From positions 13,335 through 77,334 of the forward strand of contig CAZVIN010000062.1 of NCBI GenBank assembly GCA_964627255.1: a stretch of DNA of 64,000 nt, written 5' to 3'. Of the stretch, positions 33,622 through 41,143 are shown piece after piece. The notes beneath the pieces were generated by a model. It was not told the origin of the DNA, did no database searches, and worked only from the letters and a program-made list of their open reading frames with translations. Both the position numbers and the translations under genes were made by a program. Every line of letters begins with the position of its first letter. Position 1 is the first letter of the stretch. This DNA is from CALLJL01 sp964627255. GTDB lineage: Bacteria; Acidobacteriota; Aminicenantia; Aminicenantales; CALLJL01.

Positions 33622-34983
33622 TCATTGATTATTTTCAGGCTTTATTTCCGGGTTGGACTTCTTCACCCCGGTTTTTTCGACCAAGGTAATAATCTCTTGG
33701 GCTAATTCGATTATTTTTTGCGGCCAAAGGAAGACACAGTCTTTGAGCTCCGCCTGGCCTTGAATCACATCTTCCGCAAAGGAGAGGCAGGAAGGCGAAC
33801 CACAAGCGCCGCAATCAATCTGAGGCAATTTCTCGTAAACAGCTTCCTTCATTTTTTTCTTTTGGATGGCCCGGCTAATGTCTTCGTCGAGGGCGGCCAG
33901 GGGTCGAGGTTCGAGCTGGCCTTCGATAAAATAATATTTTTGCTCGTAACGCCGCCGCACTTCCCTAATATCGGGGCAAGCTTTGACTCTCTCATATTCC
34001 AAAGTTTCAATAAGTTTAATAATTTTATTATATGAGCTATAAGTATTTTCTACGGTTAAAGACCCGCCAACGCAGCCTTGATGACAGGAGTAGGCTTCGA
34101 TGAAATCGATATTGCGAATCTTGCCTTTTTCCAGGTCGTCGAAAACCTTAGTGATTTCCGCCAGGCCGGCGACAGCGATCGAGTTGCGGAGCCGGAGCGT
34201 TCGGCTCATCCCGCCGACTACCGCCCAGCCGATACCCAAAATGCAGATACTTTCTAAGGCTTTACGCGGGGTTTCTGGTTCTTCGAGGCTTTCCATGGCG
34301 GAGATTAACGGTCCATAAATATCAGCAATCGAAAGAGCGCCGTCGAGATGGGAACGGCCCTTCTCCGCTGGTTGTTTAATCGAAATCATCTTCACCGGAC
34401 AAGGAGTAAGGTAAAATGTTCCGATGTCTTTCTCGGGAATTTCGAGCTGTTTCGCCTTTTTCTTTTTTATCTCCCGGGCCGCAATTTCTCTTGGGGTGTC
34501 AATCGGAACGATGTGGTCGATAAGTTCCGGATATTTTACTTGAATGAGACGGACAACAGTTGGGCAGGCATTAGAGATAAGGGGCCGTGGCCCGTTATAA
34601 TGACGCAAAAACTCTTGGATGGCAAAACTCACTTCTCCACAGGTGTAAGCTAAATCAATAGCTTCATCGAACCCTAATTTTTTTAGTCCGGCCAGAATCC
34701 TGTCAGGCAAGATTTCGCGGCCAAATTGGGCATACAAAGCCGGCGAGGGTACGGCAATCGTATAACGGAAACGACTAAGTTCACCGAAGGGGTCGGTGAG
34801 AGGAATGACGGCTCCATTCGGGCAGACATTGATGCATTCGCCGCAATCAATGCACCTTTCGGTAATCATCTTAGCCTTGCCATTTCTTACCCTGATGGCC
34901 TGAGTGGGACAAACCCGGAGACAGCGCATCCGGCCCTGACAGTGTTCCTCGTCGAAACGAATAGAGTGATAATAATGGTTCAT
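33622..34983 (-). CDS. [FeFe]-hydrogenase-like putative redox sensor (HsfB-like)
   Basis: A 453-residue protein. The N-terminus has two ferredoxin motifs; the first is CQGRMRCLRVC, with Arg18 where the second Cys ligand is expected, the second (CIDCGECINVCP) is complete. The middle is an H-cluster-type domain: L1 is SNACPT (the proton-transfer Cys of catalytic enzymes is Ala), L2 is TPCPVK, L3 is SCHQGCVGGS. All four cluster-ligand Cys positions remain. The C-terminus has a [4Fe-4S] domain (CGACGSPSCLSFAEDV...C). This pattern fits sensory or non-catalytic [FeFe]-hydrogenase-like proteins. No HydE, F or G maturases are in the window. It overlaps the next gene by four bases. Confidence 0.8.
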   Translation of the reverse strand: MNHYYHSIRFDEEHCQGRMRCLRVCPTQAIRVRNGKAKMITERCIDCGECINVCPNGAVIPLTDPFGELSRFRYTIAVPSPALYAQFGREILPDRILAGLKKLGFDEAIDLAYTCGEVSFAIQEFLRHYNGPRPLISNACPTVVRLIQVKYPELIDHIVPIDTPREIAAREIKKKKAKQLEIPEKDIGTFYLTPCPVKMISIKQPAEKGRSHLDGALSIADIYGPLISAMESLEEPETPRKALESICILGIGWAVVGGMSRTLRLRNSIAVAGLAEITKVFDDLEKGKIRNIDFIEAYSCHQGCVGGSLTVENTYSSYNKIIKLIETLEYERVKACPDIREVRRRYEQKYYFIEGQLEPRPLAALDEDISRAIQKKKMKEAVYEKLPQIDCGACGSPSCLSFAEDVIQGQAELKDCVFLWPQKIIELAQEIITLVEKTGVKKSNPEIKPENNQ

Positions 34984-35444
34984 CGCTTCTTTCCCTGGTT
35001 TAAAATTAGGGAGATTTCCAATTTAGTTCCCCTGCCCACTTCCGATGTAATTGCCAACCGGTCAGCATTTTTTTTAATATTGGGGAGGCCCATCCCCGCG
35101 CCGAACCCCATTTCTCTCATTTCCGGGGTCGCGGTGGAATAGCCTTCCTGCATGGCCAATTCAATATCAGGAATTCCCGGACCCTCATCCTCAACCGCAA
35201 AATTGACTTGCTCCGGAGTGACCTGCAAAGTAAATGTTCCTTTCCGCGCGTACATGACCACGTTCATCTCCGCCTCATAGGCCGCGATGGCGGCGCGTCT
35301 AATGATACCTGGCTCAATCCCTAATTCCTTTAAAATTTCCTTAACTTGGGTAGAAACATGGCCGGCATGATGGAAATCGCCGCCGAGGATCGAGAAGCTT
35401 TGAATAAGTCCGCTTTCAGGTTCATTGTTGTGATGGTTGAGCAT
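34980..35444 (-). CDS. RsbW-like serine kinase / anti-sigma factor ATPase domain protein
   Basis: A 154-residue GHKL ATPase: AAYEAEMNVVMYA (N box), VEDEGPGIPD and GFGAGMGLPNIKKNADR. This form, without a phospho-acceptor domain, is typical of anti-sigma factor kinases of the RsbW/SpoIIAB type, but it is also a regular partner of HsfB-like genes. No anti-anti-sigma gene is nearby. It overlaps the HsfB-like gene by four bases and lies next to a DRTGG gene. Confidence 0.78.
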   Translation of the reverse strand: MLNHHNNEPESGLIQSFSILGGDFHHAGHVSTQVKEILKELGIEPGIIRRAAIAAYEAEMNVVMYARKGTFTLQVTPEQVNFAVEDEGPGIPDIELAMQEGYSTATPEMREMGFGAGMGLPNIKKNADRLAITSEVGRGTKLEISLILNQGKKR

Positions 35445-35452
35445 CGCCGGCT

Positions 35453-35803
35453 TTATTCATCCTTGACGCTTTTTAAGCCTCGATTAAAGAGCAAACCACA
35501 GGCCTGATACATCAAAAAATCGGTCGAAAGAAGCGGAATGCCCTTTTTTTGGGCCAGAGCTATTCCTTCTTGGTCAGGCTTCTTGCCGCGGACATAGATA
35601 ATGGCCTTGGCTTCGATAATGTCAGCTGTCCGCACACTTTGCACGTTAGCCAACCCGGTGATTAAGAGCATTCCTGGTTTTCCTAAAGCCAGAACGTCAC
35701 TCATCAAGTCGGAGGCGCCAGCTCTTTCTACTTCCAAGTCGAGATGGTCGTCACCCCAAATAACCTGGGCTTTTAACAGCTCCTTGACTTCCCGAAGTTT
35801 CAT
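35453..35803 (-). CDS. DRTGG-domain protein (second copy)
   Basis: A 116-residue protein with the DRTGG-like stretch RAGASDLMSDVLALGKPGM and IEAKAIIYVRGKKPDQE. It is a diverged paralogue of 33270-33611. One base separates it from the HdrA N-half gene, so it is in the same transcript. Function unknown; nucleotide sensing is a guess from the domain's other contexts. Confidence 0.72.
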   Translation of the reverse strand: MKLREVKELLKAQVIWGDDHLDLEVERAGASDLMSDVLALGKPGMLLITGLANVQSVRTADIIEAKAIIYVRGKKPDQEGIALAQKKGIPLLSTDFLMYQACGLLFNRGLKSVKDE

Positions 35804-35804
35804 C

Positions 35805-36656
35805 TCAGGCTTCTTTTTCTACTGTCTTAATAATTATGTCTCCCTTCCTGATTATTCTTTCTGAAGGCGTAATAGTGGTCGGGCAATTTTCCCAGCAGGC
35901 GCCGCAACCGTTGCATTTGCTTAGGTCAACGTAGCGGGCCTTTTTCTTGATTTTAACCTTAAAATTGCCGACAAAACCCGCTACTTCTTCCACCTCGCTC
36001 CAGGTCATCAACACAATATTAGGGTTCTTGCCGACTTCGCTCATTTTCGGAGTTAGAATGCAAGCCGCACAGTCAAGAGTAGGAAAGGTTTTGTCTAAAT
36101 GGGACATATGACCGCCGATAGAGGGTTCCTTTTCTACCAGATAAACTTTTTTCCCTGAATTGGCGTAGGTCAAGGCAGCATGAATGCCCGCAATACCGCC
36201 TCCCACGATTAACACTTCAGGCCGGACTGGGACTTCTTTTTTCAGGAGCGGGTCGTGGAGGGCGACGCGTCGCACTGCCGCTGAGACCATGGCTTTGGCT
36301 TTTTTCGTGGCCTTTTCCGGGTCTTCGGTCACCCAGGAGACTTGCTCGCGAATGTTGGCCATCTGGAAAAAGAAAGGATTTAATCCGCCTTCAGCAGTCA
36401 CCCCGCGGAAGGTTGGCTCGTGCATCAAGGGTGAGCAAGAGGCTACCACTACGCGATTTAAGTTATGCTCTCTAATAGCTTGGCGAATTAGCTCTTGACC
36501 AGGGTCAGAGCACATAAATTTATATTCGCGAGCCACGATGACATTATCCAGTTGCGAGGCAAAAGCTACTACTTCGGAAACATTAACTCGGCCAGCGATA
36601 TTAGTGCCGCAATGGCAAATAAAAACACCGATTCTTGGTTGACCATTCTGATTCAT
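35805..36656 (-). CDS. HdrA N-terminal half as a separate protein (copy 2)
   Basis: A 283-residue paralogue of 7187-8029, ending at the same domain boundary. Visible are CHCGTNIAG, FMCSDPGQ, CSPLMHEPTF, the FAD-binding VGGGIAGIHAAL, DCAACILTPKM and one ferredoxin motif CNGCGACWENCP followed by only 25 residues. The complementary C-half is at 27514-29271, nine genes downstream in the same direction. The gene overlaps hdrB by four bases. Confidence 0.85.
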   Translation of the reverse strand: MNQNGQPRIGVFICHCGTNIAGRVNVSEVVAFASQLDNVIVAREYKFMCSDPGQELIRQAIREHNLNRVVVASCSPLMHEPTFRGVTAEGGLNPFFFQMANIREQVSWVTEDPEKATKKAKAMVSAAVRRVALHDPLLKKEVPVRPEVLIVGGGIAGIHAALTYANSGKKVYLVEKEPSIGGHMSHLDKTFPTLDCAACILTPKMSEVGKNPNIVLMTWSEVEEVAGFVGNFKVKIKKKARYVDLSKCNGCGACWENCPTTITPSERIIRKGDIIIKTVEKEA

Positions 36657-37537
36657 CGGCTCCCTCCATTTCCAATTTTTTGCCAGAAAAACTTAAGGTC
36701 AATAATCGACCGGTTGAAGCCCAAGTCCTCTTTGGCGAGCCCAAAGGCCAGCCCCATTAACTGACTAAAATAGAGGACGGGCAAAGTTACGTCCTCGCCG
36801 TAAGCTTTGGCCATCTTGTCTTGAAGGATTTCTAAGTTAAATTGGCAGAGAGGACAAATAGTAACAATAGCGTCAGCTCCTTTCCTTTTGGCTTCCTTCA
36901 GCAGGATAAAATTAAGTCTCTTGCCCACTTCCTCAATGGTCCCGGTCAAGGAGCCGCCACAGCAACGGGTTTTAGCCGAATAGGGCACAGGTTGAGCCCC
37001 GATGGCCGCCATCAGATTATCAAGGGTGGTCGGATAATCAGGGTCGTCAAAATCAGTAAAGGGCCGAACAAGTTGGCAACCATAGTAGCAAGCCACCTTT
37101 AAGCCCTCCAGTTTAAAGCGGACCTTTTCTTTAATTGAGTCCAGCCCGACGTCCTGAACCAGAACCTCGAGAGGATGCTTAACTTGCACGCCGCCGTGGT
37201 AGGCACAGCCCGCCTTTTGCAGAGCGTGATTTATTTTCCTGGCCTTGGGGTTATCGCCTTTGAGCACTTTGTTGGCTTTTTTCAGCGTGAGATAGCAACC
37301 AGCGCAGGGGGCGATGATGTCTTTTCCCTGCTTTTCAGCCAGACTCAAGTTCCGGCCGCAGATGGCGGTGGCCATTGTCTCGTCGACGGAAAAATAGGCG
37401 GTGGCGCCGCAACAATTCCAGTCCTCAAGCTCCTCTAAGGGCAAGCCAATTTCTTTAAAAACAGGCAGGATCGATTCCTCGTATTGTTTCGAGTTCCCTT
37501 TAAGGGAACAACCGGGATAATAAACATAGTTATTCAT
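36653..37537 (-). CDS. hdrB: Heterodisulfide reductase subunit B-like protein (copy 2)
   Basis: A 294-residue protein with two complete CCG domains: YPGCSLKG / NCCGAT / APCAGCY and YGCQL / RCCGG / ICPLCQ. It is the catalytic disulfide- or acceptor-reducing subunit by family. It overlaps hdrC by one base and the HdrA N-half gene by four. It is similar over its whole length to 6321-7190. Confidence 0.88.
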   Translation of the reverse strand: MNNYVYYPGCSLKGNSKQYEESILPVFKEIGLPLEELEDWNCCGATAYFSVDETMATAICGRNLSLAEKQGKDIIAPCAGCYLTLKKANKVLKGDNPKARKINHALQKAGCAYHGGVQVKHPLEVLVQDVGLDSIKEKVRFKLEGLKVACYYGCQLVRPFTDFDDPDYPTTLDNLMAAIGAQPVPYSAKTRCCGGSLTGTIEEVGKRLNFILLKEAKRKGADAIVTICPLCQFNLEILQDKMAKAYGEDVTLPVLYFSQLMGLAFGLAKEDLGFNRSIIDLKFFWQKIGNGGSR

Positions 37538-38115
37538 CAGACTGCCTCCTTAAGGGAGTTCAAAAGGGTTTGAAGCTGTTTCTTGTTCTTAATGGCTTCC
37601 CTTTTCAGACTCATCCGGCCAGTCTTCATTAACTTCAAGCCTAAGGGCACCATCTTTAGTAAACCTATGGGGTTACGCGATTTAAGATAAAGCCGGAGGA
37701 TAAGCCAGAGCTCAGAATTACGACCGTAGGTTTTAATCAGCTGGCTCATCTCTTTGTCCAGAACCGGAATCGCCAATTTCTGGGGATAAACCTTTTCTTC
37801 AATGGCCAGTCTCTTTAGGGCATACATGACTTCGGTAATTTCAATTTTCGCCGGACAACGGACTTGACAGGTATAGCAGGAGGAACAGAGCCAGATGGTA
37901 AAGCTCCGCAGGGCTTCTTCCTTAAAACCATTTTTCACCATGGCGATGATCTTGCGGGGCGGGTAATCCATATAAACCGACATCGGGCAGGAGGAGCTGC
38001 AGGTGCCGCACTGAATGCACCGGTCGAGGTCTTCGGCGCCAGACATGGTCTTGATTGTTTCGAGGAAGGCTTTGTCCAGTTCTTCCTCATATTTAACTTG
38101 ACGATGGATATCCAT
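37537..38115 (-). CDS. hdrC: Heterodisulfide reductase subunit C-like iron-sulfur protein (copy 2)
   Basis: A 192-residue two-cluster ferredoxin-type protein with CIQCGTCSSSCP and CSSCYTCQVRCP. It opens the long minus-strand operon that runs to mvhA. CAAGGAGGC precedes the ATG. No sigma54 promoter was found upstream, unlike the first copy, so the two loci may respond to different signals. Confidence 0.88.
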   Translation of the reverse strand: MDIHRQVKYEEELDKAFLETIKTMSGAEDLDRCIQCGTCSSSCPMSVYMDYPPRKIIAMVKNGFKEEALRSFTIWLCSSCYTCQVRCPAKIEITEVMYALKRLAIEEKVYPQKLAIPVLDKEMSQLIKTYGRNSELWLILRLYLKSRNPIGLLKMVPLGLKLMKTGRMSLKREAIKNKKQLQTLLNSLKEAV

Positions 38116-38445
38116 GAAGCCTCCTTGGGTTAAAAATAGAAAATTTATAGAACAAAATTAGGCTAAAAAGCCGAACAAGAAGAAGGCGGAAAAAAAGGCA
38201 AGAAGCTCCCTCTTTTTTTTTCAGGAGCCAGTACCTGCCTTTATAAATGAATGCCATAAAAAATATTTAGGAATTAATTCGCGCTGAAGGTATTACTCCT
38301 CAGCCGCTTAATCAGGCATTCGACCAAATTTTTATCCTGCATCAATCTACTGAATTTACCGACTCCTATTTCCGGTAAAATCAGGAGAAGCATTTTATTG
38401 ATAATTATGTTGGCTTGTCAACAGGAAAATAAATAAAAAGATCGA
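38116..38445. other. Intergenic region between divergent hdrC and gatC
   Basis: This AT-rich stretch must hold the promoter for the minus-strand hdr operon. I find no convincing -24/-12 element there: a TGGCATTC at about 38254 lacks a matching TTGC. Short inverted repeats (GGCTAAAAAGCC at 38161; GCTCC...GGAGC near 38200) are too weak to name. Confidence 0.4.
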
Positions 38446-38475
38446 TTGATTTTTCCGCCCCATCTTGCCTATAAT
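38446..38475 (+). promoter_or_regulatory. Sigma70-type promoter of gatCA
   Basis: TTGATT (38446-38451) and TATAAT (38470-38475) are 18 bases apart. The start of transcription should fall near 38482, only about two bases before the gatC ATG, so the message may be leaderless; no ribosome-binding site is seen. Confidence 0.65.
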
Positions 38476-38483
38476 GGCGGCAC

Positions 38484-38771
38484 ATGAACCGGCATTTTGA
38501 CTTGGAACATATCTGTCGCTTGGCTCATCTTCGTCTCGAACCAGAAGAAAAGGCCAAGCTCGAGCCCCAGCTCGAAGCAATAGTAGCTTGGGTGGGGAAT
38601 TTATCGCGGCTAACCATAGATAAAAAGAAAACCGAAGTCAGGCCACAATTGAGCTTACCTCTTCGACCGGATGAGGTTAGCCCTTCCTTCCCGCCAAAGG
38701 CGGTTTTAGAGGCCGCGGCCGAGAGTGATGAGGCTTTTATCAAAGTCCCGAAGGTGCTTGAGGAAAGATGA
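38484..38771 (+). CDS. gatC: Asp/Glu-tRNA amidotransferase subunit C
   Basis: A 95-residue stabilising subunit of the GatCAB complex that converts Glu-tRNA(Gln) or Asp-tRNA(Asn) to the amide form. It has the family pattern HICRLAHLRLEPEEKAKL at the start and a hydrophobic-proline C-terminal part (PSFPPKAVLEAA...FIKVPKVLE) that wraps GatA. It overlaps gatA by four bases. gatB is absent from the window and must be elsewhere. Confidence 0.92.
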   Translation: MNRHFDLEHICRLAHLRLEPEEKAKLEPQLEAIVAWVGNLSRLTIDKKKTEVRPQLSLPLRPDEVSPSFPPKAVLEAAAESDEAFIKVPKVLEER

Positions 38772-40207
38772 GGGCCGGCTTAACTGGTTTGAGCTTAATT
38801 GACCTCAGCCGCCTTGTCCGCCAGGGCGAAGTGAAAGCCCAGGAAAGCATCGAAGCTTATTTAAATAATATAAAGGAAAAAGAACCTCGGCTGAAGGCAT
38901 TTATTACCGTTACCGAAGATTATGCCTTAGAAAGGGCTAAGCTGGTCGACAATAAAAGAGAGAAGGGGAGGCTGGCGGGGACGGCGATAGCCATTAAGGA
39001 CAATATTTTAACTGCCGGCATTAGGACTACTTGTGCTTCTCGGATCCTGGAAAATTATGTGCCTCCCTATAACGCCACGGTCGTGGAAAGGCTTTTGGCT
39101 GAGGATGCGGTCATTATCGGCAAAACAAACTTAGACGAGTTTGCCATGGGTTCGTCGACTGAAAATTCTGCCTTTTTCCCCACCCGAAATCCCTATGATG
39201 AGCACAGAGTACCGGGAGGTTCAAGCGGCGGGTCGGCGGCTGCGGTCGCGGCCCAGGAAGCCACGGCCGCTTTGGGCTCAGATACGGGCGGTTCGATTCG
39301 TCAGCCCGCGGCTTTTTGTGGCTTAGTAGGGCTTAAGCCAACTTATGGCCGTGTCTCGCGTTATGGCTTAGTCGCCTTTGCTTCCTCTCTGGACCAAGTC
39401 GGCCCAATAACGCGGTCGGTGGCTGAAGCTGCCTATCTCCTGGAAATAATCGCCGGTTATGACCCTTGTGATTCCACATCTTCGCCGCAGTTAGTGCCCG
39501 CCTATTCAGAAAAACTCGAGACAGAAATAGCAGGTCTCAGGGTTGGCTATCTTGATGAGGCCAAGGTAAAAGAGGCCTCGATGGAAGTGAGAAAAGCCTA
39601 TTCGAATTTACTCCATCTTTTAGAAAAGGAAGGGGTAGAGCTCGTCCCCTTTGATTTTAAGCTCTGGGAATATGCCCTACCCTGTTATTATATTATTGCC
39701 CCCTCAGAGGCCAGTTCTAACTTAGCTCGCTACGACGGCGTCCGCTACGGCTTCCGTTACCGGGGAGAGAATAATTTACGAGAAATGTATGCCTTGACGC
39801 GTACCGTCGGTTTTGGCTCGGAGGTTAAAAGACGTATCTTGCTGGGCACCTTTGCCCTTAGCGCTGGTTATTATGAAGCCTATTACGGTCAAGCCAAGCA
39901 GGTTCGTAATCTCATCATTGAGGAATTCGAGCAAGCTTTTAGACAAGTCCAGCTGATCCTGACGCCGACCACTCCCGAACCCGCCTTTCCTCTTGGCGCG
40001 AAGGTCGACCCGATTGCCATGTATCTGTCTGATTATTTTACGGTCACGGCTAACCTGGCTGGAATTCCTGCCCTTTCTCTGCCTGTGGGCTTATCACCGG
40101 AGGGGCTGCCGCTCGCAGCCCAAATTATGGCCCCGCCCTTCGCTGAAGAGCTCCTTTTTCAGCTTGCTTTTTTCCTTGAAAAAAAAGTAAAATTAAACCG
40201 AAATTAA
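38768..40207 (+). CDS. gatA: Asp/Glu-tRNA amidotransferase subunit A
   Basis: A 479-residue amidase-signature enzyme that hydrolyses glutamine and channels ammonia to GatB. The catalytic Ser-cis-Ser-Lys set is in AIAIKDNI (Lys), GGSSGGSAAAVAA and GSDTGGSIRQPA. Length is normal. It lies directly after gatC and is followed, eight bases past the stop, by the leader of a lipoprotein gene. Confidence 0.95.
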   Translation: MRAGLTGLSLIDLSRLVRQGEVKAQESIEAYLNNIKEKEPRLKAFITVTEDYALERAKLVDNKREKGRLAGTAIAIKDNILTAGIRTTCASRILENYVPPYNATVVERLLAEDAVIIGKTNLDEFAMGSSTENSAFFPTRNPYDEHRVPGGSSGGSAAAVAAQEATAALGSDTGGSIRQPAAFCGLVGLKPTYGRVSRYGLVAFASSLDQVGPITRSVAEAAYLLEIIAGYDPCDSTSSPQLVPAYSEKLETEIAGLRVGYLDEAKVKEASMEVRKAYSNLLHLLEKEGVELVPFDFKLWEYALPCYYIIAPSEASSNLARYDGVRYGFRYRGENNLREMYALTRTVGFGSEVKRRILLGTFALSAGYYEAYYGQAKQVRNLIIEEFEQAFRQVQLILTPTTPEPAFPLGAKVDPIAMYLSDYFTVTANLAGIPALSLPVGLSPEGLPLAAQIMAPPFAEELLFQLAFFLEKKVKLNRN

Positions 40208-40229
40208 TTTAATTTTGGAAGGAGGAAAC

Positions 40230-40922
40230 ATGACCAGGAAGGGGCTTATAGTTATGGGAGTTGTCATCGCCTTTCTGGCTCTGGCCAGCTGTGCCTCAAA
40301 ACCAGAGGAAGCGCTTTTAAAACGTTATTTTAACGCCCTGCAATTAAGAGACGTGACAACACTCTCCACGATGGCGATTGAGCCAGTGGAAGTTGATGTC
40401 GCTGGCTGGCAGATCCTGTCCGTTACCCCAGAGAAAGTAGAGACAGCAACGCTTCCAGAGCTGAACAAAAAAGAGTTGGAGTTAAAGAAAAAAGTCGAAG
40501 ACAATATCGGCCCGACTATGGACGCCAAGGACGCTCTGGACTTAGCCCAGAGCGAGCTCGAAGCGGCTAGAACTGGAGGGGCGAGAGCTACCGCCAAGAA
40601 AAAGGTTGAAGAGGCTCAAACAAAATACGACCAGCAATATAATCTCCATAGACAGCTGCAAAAAGATTATAACGACGCCAAAGAGACCGCCTCTAAGGAA
40701 GAGGAGATAACGCTCTTTTCCTTGGGCATGACCCAGCTTCCGCAGGTCCGAGACCTTATGGGTACAGTTCATTCCAAGGAGGTCGAACTCAAGATTAACG
40801 ACCGACAGGGCAATCAAAGGACATACCGTTTTTATTTGCGGCGCTATGAACTTAAGGATGAAGGTACAAACATGCATTATCGCGGCCGCTGGGTAATTAC
40901 TAAAATCGAACCGATTGCCTGA
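40230..40922 (+). CDS. Lipoprotein of unknown function
   Basis: A protein of 230 residues with a signal peptide (GLIVMGVVIAFLALASC) and lipobox LASC at about residue 21, so it is membrane-anchored outside the cytoplasm. Residues 70-160 are charged and helical, with many Lys, Glu, Ala and Gln, and likely form a coiled coil. I recognise no family. The ATG at 40230 follows GGAAGGAGG; an earlier TTG at 40215 is rejected. Confidence 0.75.
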   Translation: MTRKGLIVMGVVIAFLALASCASKPEEALLKRYFNALQLRDVTTLSTMAIEPVEVDVAGWQILSVTPEKVETATLPELNKKELELKKKVEDNIGPTMDAKDALDLAQSELEAARTGGARATAKKKVEEAQTKYDQQYNLHRQLQKDYNDAKETASKEEEITLFSLGMTQLPQVRDLMGTVHSKEVELKINDRQGNQRTYRFYLRRYELKDEGTNMHYRGRWVITKIEPIA

Positions 40923-40924
40923 AC

Positions 40925-40952
40925 TTGACTCCTCCCGTCTATAGGCTAAAAT
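40925..40952 (+). promoter_or_regulatory. Sigma70-type promoter of tRNA-Lys and tRNA-Glu
   Basis: TTGACT (40925-40930) and TAAAAT (40947-40952) are 16 bases apart. The start should be near 40959, ten bases before the mature tRNA-Lys. The -35 box begins two bases after the lipoprotein stop. Confidence 0.65.
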
Positions 40953-40968
40953 ATACAGGTTCTTCTAA

Positions 40969-41040
40969 GGGCCGTTAGCTCAGAGGGAGAGCACCGGCCT
41001 TTTAAGCCGGGTGTCGCTGGTTCGAGTCCAGCACGGCTCA
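40969..41040 (+). tRNA. tRNA-Lys (anticodon TTT)
   Basis: The full cloverleaf can be drawn: acceptor GGGCCGT/ACGGCTC (one G-T pair), D arm GCTC...GAGC, anticodon arm CCGGC-CTTTTAA-GCCGG with TTT at the anticodon, T arm GCTGG-TTCGAGT-CCAGC, discriminator A. CCA is not encoded. tRNA-Glu follows after 11 bases. Confidence 0.96.
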
Positions 41041-41051
41041 CACCATCGAGC

Positions 41052-41126
41052 GCCCCTGTCGTCTAGCTCGGTCTAGGACATCGCCCTTTCAAGGCGGCAA
41101 CACGGGTTCAAATCCCGTCGGGGGCG
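41052..41126 (+). tRNA. tRNA-Glu (anticodon TTC)
   Basis: Acceptor GCCCCTG/CGGGGGC, anticodon arm TCGCC-CTTTCAA-GGCGG with TTC, and T arm ACGGG-TTCAAAT-CCCGT. CCA is not encoded. It ends 17 bases before the stop of the convergent HD-GYP gene. Confidence 0.96.
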
Positions 41127-41143
41127 CTAATAATTGTCCGAAG

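Noticed and set aside
38220..38270. Sigma54 promoter upstream of the second hdrC
   Set aside because: TGGCATTC on the minus strand has no TTGC or GC at the -12 position.
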